Assembly (NCBI GenBank): GCA_036898215.1
Contig: CM072546.1
Coordinates: 31,229,337-31,293,336 of the forward strand
Source: Platycarya strobilacea
Taxonomy: Eukaryota > Streptophyta > Magnoliopsida > Fagales > Juglandaceae
Length of the DNA: 64,000 nt
Direction: 5' to 3'
In this document: piece after piece, positions 1 to 12,890 of the stretch
Layout: each line of letters starts with the position of its first letter
Numbering within the stretch: position 1 is the first letter of the stretch
Translations under genes and position numbers: made by a program
The notes under the pieces: generated by a model
Told to the model about the DNA's origin: nothing
The model's database searches: none
What the model saw: the letters and a program-made list of their open reading frames with translations, nothing else

Positions 1-815
1 GTCGATGCCTGCTTCTATTGAGAAATTCAATTTCAAGTGGTAGGTAGAGTGACTACCTTTAAGTTGTTCAAAATTGGTCGTCTCAATATGGCCTTGAACA
101 CCAAGAAATCTGTCATTATAGTAACCATGAAGGCATCTTGGCCAATTGTGACCAGCAGTGCGATGATGCCCGTAAGTTGGACAGGTTCTCTTGAGAACAC
201 CTTCAGGGGGGATGGTAACGGGGTAGCTTATCAAGGTTGATGCCCATTTTGACGAAAGCATATGACAATAGGATGTTGGCTAAGCTCCCATTGTTGACTA
301 CAATCTGCCTTATCGTGTAGGTTGCTATTAACAAGGTGACTACCAAGGTATCATCGTGGGGACACGGGACCCTTTGGAAGTCTTCAGCTCTTAAAGAGAT
401 GGTAGGGGTGGGATTTAATTTGGGGTTTTTAGGAGGTTTATCTACCTTATACACCTTGCGGTAACTTGATTTGCAGGTATTAGCCTTTTTGTTGAACGTT
501 GTGACACCCCTTCGGGAAAATCCTCTTGCTATGGTACAAATTAATCCTACAGGAGTTTGGTTTTGATTGCGTGGTTAATGGGGCATGTTGTATCTTCGCC
601 CCCTCTCCTGCTTTTGTATTTTGGGACTTCTCCTTCGTCTGGGTTCGCGTTCATGAGCTTCTCCTCTCCTTGGCTTTAGGTACATGGCCAACATTCGCTC
701 AAGCTCCCTGCCAAGCTAGCGATCATTTTCTTTAATGTTGCACAGTCTTCTTTCCAGTGAATGTCTGATTGGTGGTACCTACAATAGTGCTAGCCTCTTG
801 CAGGGAGGGAAGAAC
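1..815 (-). mobile_element. Tat-lineage Ty3/gypsy relic, gag end and protease part
   Basis: The minus strand carries degraded polyprotein of a Tat-type Ty3/gypsy retrotransposon. An open stretch at 203-454 reads HDDTLVVTLL, then VVNNGSLANILL, then KMGINLDKLP, the usual order of the plant retropepsin-like domain of this lineage; the catalytic D-x-G is changed to N-N-G here. From 200 down to 1 the frame continues, with stops, into the segment before reverse transcriptase (LVFKAILRRPILNNLKVV). From 455 to about 815 the strand encodes a charged linker and the end of gag, with several stops. The other part of the same element lies at 6346-7510, so the DNA between is a later insertion. The 3' half lies off the left edge. 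No autonomous function is possible. Confidence 0.7.
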
Positions 816-2555
816 ACGATATGGGAAGATGTGTCCATAGATTTTATAGTAGGATTTTCAAGAACGTCGACAGAGAAGAACACGATATGGGTAATAGTTG
901 ATAGACTAACCAAGAGTGCGCATTTCTTGTCGATAGCCAATACAGATTCAATGGAGAAGCTGTCACGAATTTAAGCAAAAGAGATAGTCCGTCTACACAA
1001 TGTACCCAAGACGATTGTTTTAGATCGAGACCCCAGATTTACGTCTCGCTTCTGGCAAAGCCTACAGAAGTGCCTATCATCCACAGACTGATAGTTAGAT
1101 AGAATGGACTATTCAAACTCTAGAATATATGTTGCAGGCTTGTGTACTAGATTCAAGTGGTGAATAAGAATGTCTTTTACCCTTGATTGAGTTCGCATAA
1201 AACAGCAGTTTCCAAGCTACTATCCAGATGGCGTCCTATGAAGCCATGTATGAGAGAAATGTAGGTCACCCCTATACTGGGACGAAGTTGACGAAAGTAG
1301 GCTGTTAGGGCCTGAATATTTGCAAAAAGTCAGAACACAAGTGCAGATGATACGGGAGAGAATGAAAACTGCTCGGAGTAGACGGAAGAGTTATGCGGAT
1401 CGGCGTAGAAGATCCTTGGAGTTCGCAGTAGGCGACTGGGTGTATCTTAAAATCTCACTCATGAAAGGTGTGGCTCGGTTCTGCAAGAAGGGAAAATCAA
1501 GTCCTCGTTATGTTGGCCCCAATGAAATTCTCGAGAGGGTCGGGTCGGTAGCATATTGCTTGGACTTACTTGTGAGCCTACAAGGAGTCCACAACGTATT
1601 CCACGTATAGTCATTAAAGAAAAGCCTTGGTGAAGGACCAGCGACAGTGATGGACCAGAGCAGTATTAAGTTATGCCCTAACCTAACTTATGAGGAGTGA
1701 CCAACATGAATTGAAGATCACAAGGAACAAGAACTGAGAAATCGAAGAATTTCTCCGGTCAAAATACTTTGGAACAACCCTGCTTTTCAAGAGGTAACGT
1801 GAGAACATGAAGATGTCATGAGAACTAATTATCCTCATTTATTTGCAAACTAGTAGTGTAGTTGTTGTATGCTTGATTAAACCTTGTTGTGATCGTATGG
1901 ATATTCACATATTAATATATGGATGATTTTATTGGTTCACGTTTGTGTTGATTATTTCTTCGATTGTTCCTTAGAACCATAGTGATTTTGTGCGACTTTA
2001 ACCAGGTTATGGCTCAAACTTGGAGAAACCCTCGCATGTCAGTATCCTTGGTAACACAATTAAGAGAAATGAGAGAAAATAGTCGAAAAATATTACATAG
2101 GAGACGAGAAAGAATGACAGTACAAAGACTCAGACTTTTGGATCAATATAAGAGACACCGTACCCACCGTACGTACACAAATCATAGAAGAGTACCTATT
2201 TCCACCGTACTATGCCACATGAGGAGCGGCAACCCCCTAACAGATGATTGAAGGCAAAGAGAAAGCATCTGCATGAGCTGATTCCGGGAGAGGCGAGCGA
2301 GCCAAGTGTATAGCCCCTGAATATATAAATAAAAGTATGCATATACTAAATGAGATTATGCATATACTAAATGAGATGAGGGCAAATATGTATTATGATC
2401 CGGATGTAGATACTGTATTTTATTTCTCTTAGGATTTCGTATGAGTGGGGAGTGATATACCATCATATTCGTCATCAGAAAAATCCATTGCCACTAGTGC
2501 TAGAGGTATAAGAGTTTTATTTGATTAATATTCATATTATTGCCTTAGTGGGAAA
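816..2555 (+). mobile_element. Del/Tekay-like Ty3/gypsy fragment, integrase end and 3' UTR
   Basis: The plus strand begins abruptly inside the integrase core (WEDVSIDFIVGF, then VDRLTKSAHFL at 820-950). It continues with stops through the later core region and reaches the integrase C-terminal GPF/Y-type module at 1320-1610: YADRRRRSLEFAVGDWVYLK, then RYVGPNEILERVGSVAY, then LQGVHNVFHV. Gag, protease, reverse transcriptase and the 5' LTR are absent, so this is the 3' third of an element. The 1611-2555 stretch has no open frame of note and is read as 3' UTR leading to a purine-rich tract (tagtgggaaa) just before the LTR. The fragment sits inside the minus-strand Tat relic. Confidence 0.7.
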
Positions 2556-5500
2556 TGATATGACAACCCATAATTTCTTACTTTATTTAATTTAATTTAA
2601 TTAATTATTATAAGGGTAATGTATGTATTTTAAATATTTAAGCATGTAAAGTTGAGTTTATATTTGAGTGTTAAGGGTATGACTTAGGTATTTAGCCCAA
2701 GAAATGAGTGGCAAGTCCATAAGCCCATAAGATTGATTTATGGTCAACCAAGCCCATCTAGGAGACACATGTGACACTTAGAAAACTCTAGTGAGTCTTC
2801 AAGGACTAGTAGGTGATAGGGGAAAAAAATAGTAGATGGAGGGTTGACTAGTGGCTTTTTTGGAAAATGAGGTATTAGAACCAAGATGAGATTTTCTCAT
2901 CATTAGAGGACTTGGTAGGTGTGTGAGGCTAAAGGAGAGCTTCCAAATTAAGTCTTCCTAGGAGTATGTCATATCTAGGTGATTGACACTTGCTAGATTT
3001 GATGGAGATAGAAGTGGGGAAGAAGAAGGAGTTTTGGTGAAGGCCTTAGCCGAATCACTCTCTTTGGTGTTTCCCATATTTTGATTCCAAATCTAGATAT
3101 AGGACAAGTGGAGATCTTATAAGAAGGATTTGACAAGAAGTTTGACAAGTGATTAGGAAGATATGTCATCATTGGAGAGAAGAAAAGTAGATGAAGGAAA
3201 AGCAAGGTTTCGAGTGAGGGTTAACCGATTACTCTTACTTGGGAAATGATTTGTGAGGTAATTGGTGAGTGTGTGAGAAATGATGTGAAGGAAGAAGAGA
3301 GATTCGTCCCCATGTTGGGCGCCAACCATAGAAGAAAAAGGGGAAAGGAGTTCAACCTAAATACATGCTAAATTAGGTGTGATTTTACTCTAGTGATGGG
3401 AGTCAATCAAAATGGTCTTTCAACCCATCAAAGGTCAATCCTAAACTAGGGAAATGAGTGCCTAAGATGTCTAGACACTCCCTCGGCCGAATGGCCTTAT
3501 GCTCCCCTCCCATTTCTTTTGGTTCCACTTCCACCCACCCACCCACACACACCCCACACGACATCTCTCTCCATTTTCCATCCTCACTTTGCCTTGTGTT
3601 CTTCAATATCCCTAGCACAAAAATATCCTAAGTTTAGTAAAGTGTGAGCAAGGTGTTCTTGAATAGAAGCAATCTTGAAGAGGTAAGTAAAACCCTAACC
3701 TATTTCATGTATAGAAACTTAGGTTAGATCACAAACACACACTAATGTTTATGTTCTTAAGATTTTCTTTTTAACTATATGATTGTAGTTTATTTTAATG
3801 GAGTATTTTACATATTTTTCAGAGCTAATCTATTTCTACTTGGAGTATTGTGAGTGCATCTCTATCTTAACTTTAACATTTCTTGTATATATTTGAGTGA
3901 ATGTGGTTATATTGCTTGATTGAATGCTTATTTATTTAGTTATAGATCCATGCTTAGTCTATATGCTATTCTAGGCTTGAATTATATTATATTGGTGGAT
4001 TTAGTCAATTTGATGCAAAGGAAAATGAAGCATATTGATAAAGTATGCAGTGATAAGAATACATGCATAACTAAGATAAAGTTTGTTGGATGTTTGGTGA
4101 TGCTAAGTTAGGTTATTTGAAAAAAAAATGCCTTGTATGTTTAGTTGTAAATTCATACTTAGCAATGTATATTATTTTAAGCTTAAGATTTATATTTTTA
4201 TTAGTTGTTTTAGTTTTCGCTATAAATGTAAAAGAGAGCATGATTAATATGATAAATAGTGATGAAATGCATACATATTAAAATAAGTTTTGAGATAAAA
4301 AGAACTTGATTTGGTGCATATATGGTTTCGGGTTTGAAGGATTTTAGGATTGAGTTTTTCAAATATCAACTATTCTTTCATGTGATGATTATGACTTGAG
4401 TAACTAAGAAAGTTAGAAGCATGAAATTAGGAGGATCCTTTAACATGAAATTCAATTTTCCTATATAGGAGTAAGTATGCTACTTTGGTTGATAAGAAAG
4501 TGATGAAAACACTAATCTTAAAGACTATAAGGTTTGGTCAACCCCTCTTAGTGGTGCTAAAATTTTTTAGTTAATTTTATTAAGACTTGGTGAGTACATG
4601 GAGGAAAATAGAAGAAAAAAACCCTAAGAAGTAGTTATGGAGGGTCTCAGCCCAACCCTAGTGGTGATGGCCGAGTACCCCTCTTTGGGTATTAGGCCCA
4701 TTTGTGTACTTTTATACAAAGTATAGATGCAATCACTTGATGGTTGATTTGTCAATGAGTATGAAAAAGTATACGTGTGCTTGGACTAGTCCCGAAGTTG
4801 AAAAATCAAGTTTTTGAGTCAATCATGTTTTCCAAGAAAAACAAAAGAATTAAGGTTTTGTAAGAATCTCAAAGGCTGGGACAGGGTAGTGTCCTAGTAA
4901 AACTCCATATTTACTCAAGAGTGTTTAAAGTCAAGTGAAAACTCTTGGATCGACAAAGAATAGCCGACGAACCATGTATGATTCTAAAAGGTGTCCGAAA
5001 CGTAGTCACACTTAAAGCTAGTGGGTGCCCAAGGATGGTGTTAGCTTTTGTCTTACCGTTATAAAAATAAGAATGTAGTCGCTCGGTTTGAATGGTCACT
5101 GAGTGATAAAGAGTGGATAACGCAGACACCCTGGTTTGAGTAGCCTGTAGTGTTGCGGTAACGTATAACGTATTCACTTAGACTTGAGTGGTCACCGGGT
5201 AATATGGTAACTAGCAGAGAACACACGGTGCATGGGAGAACCGTGAGGTGTCCAATAAGAAGTCATGATAAGAACGACTTTCAAGCCCCAAGAATGATAT
5301 CAATATGAAAATGGCGTCTAAAATAAGAAATAATGAACAAAACGAAAAGTTTTTACAAAAAAGGGTATTCAAAGTATGAGTCAAAATAATTACATTATAT
5401 AATGAATCATTTTCATGAAAAGCACGCATACGTGTCAAGATTGAAAGAAAGTCAAGTTTTATGAAGGTCTTCATGAGTATATGCATTTGCAAGTCATTAG

Positions 5501-6345
5501 TCGCATATGCATGACAAGTGATTTGTTTATTATTCACTTATATGTATGCTTGAAATGTTTTTATTGAGATAATTGTTTACTTACTGAGATTTCTCGAAAT
5601 CTCATCATTTTATATTTTCACTATTGTTTCTTATTGGGCGATAGAAGTGGTTCTAGGAGAAGATGTCGACTACGACGTTGACACTGGGAGGGAGTCTCCA
5701 GCCCACTGATGGGTTGGTGATCTTTCCACCTTTTGATGTGGTGACCTCCGATATGTATGAGCAGTGTATTTCCAATATGCATTGGATCGCACTTATAGAG
5801 TCCATCGGCCACCAGTGTGTGGGATGCTGCCTCACTCTGAGGTCTAACGGGTTCTTGTTCATGGATCATGTATACCCCTCAGAGAATGGGACCTATGTCT
5901 TGCAAGGTAATCGGGTGGGTTTAAGGCAATTCCTTTTTGGTCCATGGGCTAAAGAGGTTAAGGATGAACCTCTGAGATAGTGGACGGTTGTGGGGTCAGT
6001 ACGTGATTCATGTTGCATGTATTTGTTTATTTACCTTTTGTTAGTTCCCGATGTTTTGGGAAGACGTTTATTTTATGAAACTTGAGACAATTGGCATTAT
6101 TATGAGTATGAAGTGTTATTTTGGAAACTTTAATTTTGTTATACCATGTGGCGTAAGGAAAAATTTTAAATATTTGCCTAATTTTAGAATGGCTTAACTT
6201 TTTCCGCTACAAAATTTTCTAACCACTACTTTTATTATAAACGCATGCTCGAATTTAAGTCAAGAACGAAGGGTGAACATCCCTATGATGTTTATCTCTG
6301 ACATCTTAATTTGCGTTCGATCCCAAACGTAAGTGGGGGCGTCGA
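2556..6345 (+). mobile_element. Long LTR of the Del/Tekay-like element
   Basis: This ~3.8-kb block follows the integrase and 3' UTR of the element and begins TGATATGACAACCC directly after a purine-rich tract, as Del/Tekay LTRs do. It ends near gtgggggcgtc at 6335-6345, again like that family. A conserved late-LTR signature (tactgagatttctcgaaatc) occurs near 5582-5603. Open frames inside, such as 5663-5980 (+), match nothing known to me and are not called as genes. No second copy of this LTR is in the window, so the exact ends cannot be fixed by LTR comparison; the right boundary is inferred from where Tat gag homology resumes on the minus strand. Confidence 0.6.
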
Positions 6346-7510
6346 TAAGCTCTCTCATTCTCTTTGCTTAAAGGTGAGTAGATGGGTGGCTGGTCATCGA
6401 TGCCTCGTACTTGTCATGAACTGCATCAAGAACTGTTTAGCTAGTTCTTCAAAACTGATAATGAATCCTAGATGCAAAGTTACCAACCTCGTGATATCCT
6501 TTTTAACGTTAACGGAAAATCACTAGAAGCCACATCTTCGGGAAAGCTATGGAGAGTTATGTGGGCCTTAAAGTTCTCTAGGTGATCTACAAGGTCTTGC
6601 AACCCGTCATACATGTCGATCTGAGGGACTTTAAAGTTATGCAAGAGTGGCATCGCCATTAAAGTTAAGGATGATCAATCTGGTTAAACAGAAGAGGATA
6701 CTCCCATCTTTCTCGCCATCTCCTCGCACTTGTTGACAAGGCTACAGGGTTTGTCATGTAATCTCTTATTTTCTAGCTCTTCGTTGCTTATGCCTCCTGC
6801 ACTGTGTGCATCTCCTTCCACTTGCCCATTCTAGACAATTGATGTAGTGGCATTCTGCTGCTTCAACTCTTCATTCTCCTTTTGCAATTGCTTACTACTG
6901 TCATCGCTTTTTTCAATTTCTCTTTGGCTTCTACCAGCCTTACTTCTACCTCAGTCATATTAATCTCTTAATTGCAAGTTGCTTGAGATCACGTAGTAGC
7001 TAGAATGTGAATATCACACTGAAGCCTACAAGCATCTCATAAATGGCGTCATTATAAATGACGTGTTTCACACCACCAACTACTCGAATAAACTATAACA
7101 AATGAAAGGGCGGCACTGGGCACCCAAAGAAAATTTGATGCCTAAGTTAGAGAGATGTAGTCTCAATACAAGTATATAAGTATAAATGAATAATCTCTTA
7201 CCTTCAGGTATTATTTATAGAGGTGCCGAGGACATAGATGTCCAGCAAATCCAAGGGTTTATCTTGAATGATCCATCAATAAGTCGACAAGATAACCAAC
7301 ATAATCTATTGGCATTATCATATCACACGGCACGCGCCATAGGCTCTTGGGCTTTTGAGTTTCTCAATCTTGGACTGGGTTAAATCTTTCCTCTAGTCGT
7401 GGGCCTATTGCTAGGGCACTTAAACATCCATTCCACTTATATATGCTGAATATTCAAATTCAATGCACAACATTCAAATGTCATTTGTCAATGGTCATAA
7501 ATTTAACACA
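6346..7510 (-). mobile_element. Tat-lineage Ty3/gypsy relic, gag start, PBS and 5' LTR
   Basis: Minus-strand gag of the interrupted Tat element continues here, for example KLYDGLQDLVDHLENFKAH around 6560-6620, in a frame broken by stops. Beyond gag a candidate primer-binding site lies at about 7108-7128; on the minus strand it reads TTGGGTGCCCAGTGCCGCCC, of the type used by Tat/Ogre elements. DNA from about 7129 to 7510 would then be the 5' LTR, with its start (minus-strand TGTGTTAAATTT) near 7510. The outer boundary is approximate. With 1-815 this shows the Del-like fragment landed in gag of an older element. Confidence 0.5.
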
Positions 7511-8499
7511 AATAAAAAATTAGAACTGAGAAATTCAATTTGTTTCATTTAATTCATTAGATAAATGGGATTCAGATAATCTTACATTGAAATCCAACAC
7601 AAATATATGTATATACCAATAATAAATATATTTTTTTAAGTATATTTTTACACAGGTTTGATATAATTTTTTCATTGAGTTAGAAAAATAACCGATCTGA
7701 CAAAAAAGCCCAAATAAATCACACCTATAATATTGAATAGAACAGGACCGGAATTGAAAAATTGTTTCTAAATGATCCAATTTTCAGAAATCTAAACTGA
7801 TAACTTAAATCGATTTGGTTTTAAAATATGTTCAAAATTGGATTGAATCGTATAAATCCGATTACATCTCTCACTCTAACATGCCATTTTATTTACAAAT
7901 AAGTTTGGATGACACACTAACTACATAGATGCCGTGATAATATTAAATTTACAATATTTAGACTTTTAAATTTTTTATATAAATAAAATTATGCCATTTT
8001 AACTATTTGAAAATGTGTTTATTTACACATAATTGTACTACTCCATTAGCATCTGGACAAAATGAAAAAAGAATAATATAATCGGGGGAGCTGCTACTCA
8101 CACCGTTGGGAGCTGCTACTCACACTGTTGGGAGCTCCCATTGGTTCATTCAATTCTTTTTCATATATATTTTTAAATATTATTTTAAAAAAATAACAAT
8201 ATTATTCAAAAATATTTCCTTAATCACAAAATAAGAAATTGATCCTTAAAAAACACTAAAAAAAACACTAATAAAAGCTCTCAATAGTGTATCTAAATTT
8301 ATTCAATTAATATAATATATAAGTAATATTTTTTATTTTAAATTTAAATATTTTATTAAATTCATCTTTTTACTTCAACATTGATACATATATGAGTATA
8401 TAATATTAGATGCATTGAAGATTTTCCAATTTATCCTTGATGACGAGGGGCATGCATAATGCTCAAATGTTGGCATGCATGCGGCTAAAAAAGCATAAT
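7511..8499. other. AT-rich intergenic DNA, no gene seen
   Basis: About 1 kb of AT-rich sequence with no credible coding frame. The part around 7540-7900 resembles a decayed miniature element, but no clean terminal repeats or target duplication were found. A short tandem repeat at 8086-8139 is listed separately. Confidence 0.5.
8086..8139. repeat. 22-bp tandem duplication plus partial third unit
   Basis: A 22-bp unit starting gggagctgctactcacacc occurs at 8086-8107 and 8108-8129 with one difference (C/T). A 10-bp partial third unit (gggagctccc) follows. It is more GC-rich than its surroundings. Confidence 0.85.
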
Positions 8500-10902
8500 A
8501 CTAATAAATAATGGAAAACTTGCTATACTTCGGTTGGCTACAGTATCCACACACCACACTCTTGCCTATGTGCCTTTTTTTTAATGCTACAGTAAAACAC
8601 TGCATTTTATTCAAAATGCACTTTCCGTACCCCTCCTTGACAATTCACCCCCTACCATTCCAGATTCGAATTTTTCTCTCCCTCCAACTTTGGCTCGCCC
8701 CTCGGTTCCCGCTGGTCGTCCGCGTGCCGTATGTCTTCTGCCGTTTGAAGTCCACTGTCTCCTGTGCGATCACCCATTCGCATGGAGGAGGTATTGATAT
8801 ATATATTTATATATATATATATATATCTAGGAACTTCACACGGTGTATCTAGGAATGCATTCGCAAACTAAAACTGATTTTCTGTATGATCTAGGAACTT
8901 CATCGCGACCAGATCTAGGAAATAATCCATATCCTCTCAAAACTCAAATATTTAGTCTTTCATAGCATACAAATTACAATAGTATGCAATCCAAGAATTT
9001 GTAGTTAATTTAGACTTCTGACATTCACACCGTCCAAATTAGTGGGATTCAATTTTTCTAATCCATATTTTATAGGAATCTTTTTCCATTCTTGAACTGC
9101 TCTAATCTCATAATCACCATCTAATTGTAGTCCAAAGGGTGGCATGCATTGGGGTTAGCAAAACCAAATCCTAATTTCTTTTAACAAAAAATTTGATTGC
9201 AAGTGATCAGCATAGAGGATTTGGGATTTGTTTTAAATTGGAAGTCAGACTGAAAGTATTTAAAACTCCAAATTTTATTCTTTTGGTTTTTTGCAAATTA
9301 GATCAAACCATGTAAGTGGTGTGAAGGATTTGGGGTTTGTCCTTCCCACCACAAACTTAATAGCTAGAATAACTACTTTTCTTATTTTAATCTTGATGGT
9401 TGTTGATAATTTCTTCCCAACATACCCGTCCAAATGGATTCCCATGTCACTAGTGACATAACTATGGCATTCAATTGGCAAACTTTACTTTACTTACCCC
9501 AAAAAAAAAAAAATTCAAAAATAAGAAGACCAGAATAAAATATTTTCCCAACCAAAGCATATGTTAGATTTTGAACAAGACAATGGGAGATTTTGTGAAA
9601 AATGTAGGCCATGCATGTTTGGTTTCTCCATTTTTAGAAAATCTAGATAATTTGTGAGAAGTTTTGAGATATGGTGCTTATTGGAATTTGTGAAAAGAGA
9701 TACTGTCCTCCAAGCAATTTTTTATGGATGATTTATTTATTTGATTTAATTGGAACATGAAGGAAAGGCATTCCATTAATATTGAAGAAGGATTGATATA
9801 AAAGGATTGTTTTTTTTTTCCCTTCTGGAATCTGGAAGCTGGACATGTTTGGGTTCTTTGCAATCTGAGTTGTAGCTCTATTTGTTTGATGCTTAAGATA
9901 CTGGCTACCACTCTCAAACCATTTTCAGTGGACATGTGACTTAATTTAGGCACGCACACACACACATATATCTCAGAAGAGGTAAGGACATGTGGTGCAC
10001 ATGATAGCAACTATTCTTGGGACTTGTCATAAGGGTAGTCTGTTGTTTGAATGATTTTGTGAAACTCTTGGAAGTGTAATTCTTGGCTTGGGGAAGTGTT
10101 CGCGATTATATCTCTTCTTAGCACTTATTAATTGGTTAGCTCTTTACTCTTGAATGATTCTGTGATCTAGTCTGTCAAATTCTTAGCTCATGAAAGAAAT
10201 GCTGATGAGATAATAGAGCTCTTATAATCTTTCAAATTCAGTGCTCATGAAAGAAATGACGTTTTTGAGTCTGCACTATTCAATACATAAGGTCCAAAAA
10301 TCCTACAGTCCCTTTGCAACTATATGTGGTTTGCCATGGCAGTTGGCACCCAATGGCCAATGCAAGTTTACATATATATTAAGTCCAGTCTAGTCAGAAT
10401 TGTATGTTTCTAAATTCATGCAATTTTCCGATGTATTTTGTTATGTTAATGGTTAATTTAACCTTTTTTTTTTATGAAAAGTTAGTTAATCCCTTTTTAT
10501 TTAATACAGTATATTGCAAGCTTTGAAGAATTGATTGAAGCTTTGATGAATGGCTTGAAGCTTTGATTGAAGGGTGGATGCAACTGAGAGTAGATATGGA
10601 TGCTTTTTGTAAATTTGAATGGACTGAAACTATCTTTTGAAGTTGAGAGTGGATGCCTTATGTAAATCTGAAAGCTTTATATATTCTATGTATTTCTGAA
10701 TGTTTTGAAGCTATCTTTTTATGTGATTATGAAGAATCTGGTAGTTTTTATGGTTTGAAACTTTGCTATCCAGATTGTGTTCAAAATATCTATGGCTAAG
10801 ATTGTCTTAACATGTCTAAAACTATGTAAAAGACAGCAGTCTAAAAACATATTCATTTAGCTGGAGAAAAAGAACAACACTTAACATTCACAACAAAAGA
10901 TT
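8500..10902. other. Intergenic DNA, no gene recognised
   Basis: No protein family is recognisable on either strand. The 8600-8790 part is more GC-rich than its flanks and is followed by an (AT)n tract at about 8793-8826; it could be an untranslated exon or a repeat relic, but nothing decides this. The phrase atctaggaacttca occurs twice (about 8825 and 8890). A short CA/TA run lies at about 9957-9970. The 10500-10700 part repeats the word gaagctttgat several times in imperfect form. Confidence 0.4.
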
Positions 10903-11008
10903 ACAACATTCACCACATGTCCATTACCTTTCCACAACATTCACTACATGTCCATTACATTCCCACGACATTCTCCACATATCCATTACATTCCCACATC
11001 ATTCACGA
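10903..11008. repeat. 31-bp minisatellite, three units plus partial
   Basis: Three head-to-tail 31-bp units start at 10903, 10934 and 10965 (acaacattcaccacatgtcc is the first 20 bases), followed by a partial unit from 10996. Units differ at a few positions each. All share a cattcnccacat core and a tccattac core. Confidence 0.85.
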
Positions 11009-12840
11009 CAATAAAAATAAACAATGACAACAACAATTTTAGAGTCACTGTTTTGGTAAACCAGAGCAATCAAACAAGAAGATCCTCTTTGTGAGGGTTA
11101 TATATTGCCACACTGTTGTCTCGCTTGGAATTGGAGCAACCTTGCAAACCTTGCGTGAAATCCCAATCTTCACCAAGAAAATCTGCAAACATCCATCTAT
11201 GCTTTCCACTGAATGTGGCTTGGCCAAATACACTAATATACAGAATAACATTGAGATTACAGTCGCATTCTTTCCAATGCTTAAATTTGAGCACTAATTT
11301 CGAACAAATCATCTTGCCACAAAAATTGTGGTGAATATGGAAACTAATGCTAAAACTCAAACGGTTCTTACTCCAAAACATAAGAACTGAAGTAAATGAG
11401 GTGTGCCCTTCACCCATCATGTGGACCTGGGGGAGCATGTCAACCATTGCCTCTAGTTGCTCTTGTTAATAGGCATCTCCAAAAGTTGACAATTTGTTAG
11501 GATATCAAAAGCACAAGTTATACATCCAAACTAATTTCAAATATCAAAGGCATTTAACTAAAATTCAAGACAATCCAAAAGTCAAATGCTAAAAAATACA
11601 CTTGTTATAACTACAAAATAGGCTTGATCTCGTATAGAAAAGTGTTGGTTTTGGTAGTCATTTATTAATATAATTAGAATAAATATAAAGAAAGAAATTT
11701 ACAGAACCAAAATGCATTACAAAGCTTAAGTACTTCAAATTGTCAATCGAAAAAATACTTCCAACCATCATAAAGCAGTTCATAGTTATTTACACGTGCT
11801 GGTCATTGCAATGTGTGTGTAATCATAATGATGCACTACTATTTTTGTTATAAGTGAAATGAAAGTTGGTGACCCCAAGTAGCACTAAGCTACTACAATT
11901 ATTGTTTCAGAAAGTAATGATGTACAAAGTTATGTAAGTCCACAACTTATGCAGGAAAGTGGGTAATATTGCAGTGTTAATCTCTTAGAAACTCCCGAAA
12001 CTATGAATAACTTTGAAGAAGGTTTTGAAAAGTGTGATGGGAGGCTAGCATTCGAGGCCAAGCAAAAGAACTTAAATGAGTGCAAAGCTTAACAGTGATC
12101 CCAACGCAATAATGACACCTTTTTCTGCAGAGCAAACATGAAATATTCTTATATTTTGAGTACTGCATCCATGAACCATAAACTTCTGATGATGTTTTAG
12201 TATTCTAATATATTTGCAGTAATTATATTGTATGTTTTTTTTTCCATATCTCATAAACCAGACTCCAGACTCTCTCGTTTTATAAGATTTTCCTGCTATT
12301 TTTTTCCTATTTGGGTAGCCTTTCAGGTGAGCATCTCTAGGGTTCCAATCATAAATTTTTATGATTGAAATGACCAAAATTGAACGAGGGTTCCAATCAT
12401 CAATTTTTATTTTTTAATTTTTTATAAAGTTTGAACCACGACTACAGAATAATGGCAAAACAAATAAAACTACAGAATGAGAAAGGGACTACCTTACCAT
12501 CATGGAGTGGGAGAGAGGAAAATACAATGTGTGGGCTTCTGTGTTTCTCACTCGACATGGGATTCTCAGAGAACGACGGAGGAGAAGAATCGACTCAAAT
12601 TTATACTCGAATTTTCTGCGCAAGAGTATTTCACAGAACTAGGATTTTTCTCAAGAGGTGTCGAGAGAGAGGACTTCAGGAGGGAAGGTGGAGATCTAGG
12701 ACTTTGAAGGGTGTCGAAGACGAGGGCAAGAAGAAGCCTTCGAAAGAGCAAATGGGGGAAAGACGTAATGGGGGTGGTTTGCTCGAAAACTTGAGAGAAT
12801 ATGCCAAAATTTTATTTCGAATTCAAGTTGTAACAGTAGC
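11009..12840. other. Intergenic DNA, no gene recognised
   Basis: A 125-residue open frame at 11070-11447 (-) with several cysteines, and a 139-residue frame at 12431-12850 (+), have no recognised motif and no supporting signals, so neither is called. A near-identical ~21-bp direct repeat (agggttccaatcat core) occurs near 12339-12361 and 12388-12411 and may mark an old excision or insertion. Confidence 0.4.
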
Positions 12841-12843
12841 CAA

Positions 12844-12890
12844 ACCGTGACATGACGGGCCGGACCAAACTGAATTTACCATGTCACGGT
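12844..12890. repeat. Perfect 11-bp inverted repeat upstream of the ERF gene
   Basis: accgtgacatg at 12844-12854 is the exact reverse complement of catgtcacggt at 12880-12890, with a 25-bp spacer. It lies about 420 bp upstream of the ERF start codon. It could be a paired binding site, the ends of a very small mobile element or chance. No function can be assigned from sequence. Confidence 0.6.

Noticed and set aside
2446..2466. Purine tract gagtggggag as polypurine tract and LTR start near 2453
   Set aside because: The tract at about 2546-2555 followed by TGATATGACAACCC fits the Del/Tekay LTR start better. Only one can be right, and no partner LTR is present to decide firmly.
5663..5980. 105-residue plus-strand open frame inside the long LTR
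   Set aside because: No known domain. It lies within the Del/Tekay-like LTR, and the opposite strand is equally open (5621-5869), so chance is the simpler reading.
8511..8852. Possible exon or gene in a GC-richer patch
   Set aside because: No recognised domain, and the frame ends in an AT microsatellite with no splice or poly(A) evidence.
11070..11447. 125-residue minus-strand frame with several cysteines, possible zinc-finger protein
   Set aside because: Cysteine spacing fits no finger I know. The antisense frames are also open, and no start context or splice signals support it.
12431..12850. 139-residue plus-strand frame upstream of the ERF gene
   Set aside because: No recognisable motif, low-complexity charged content and no promoter signal; overlapping frames on both strands are open.
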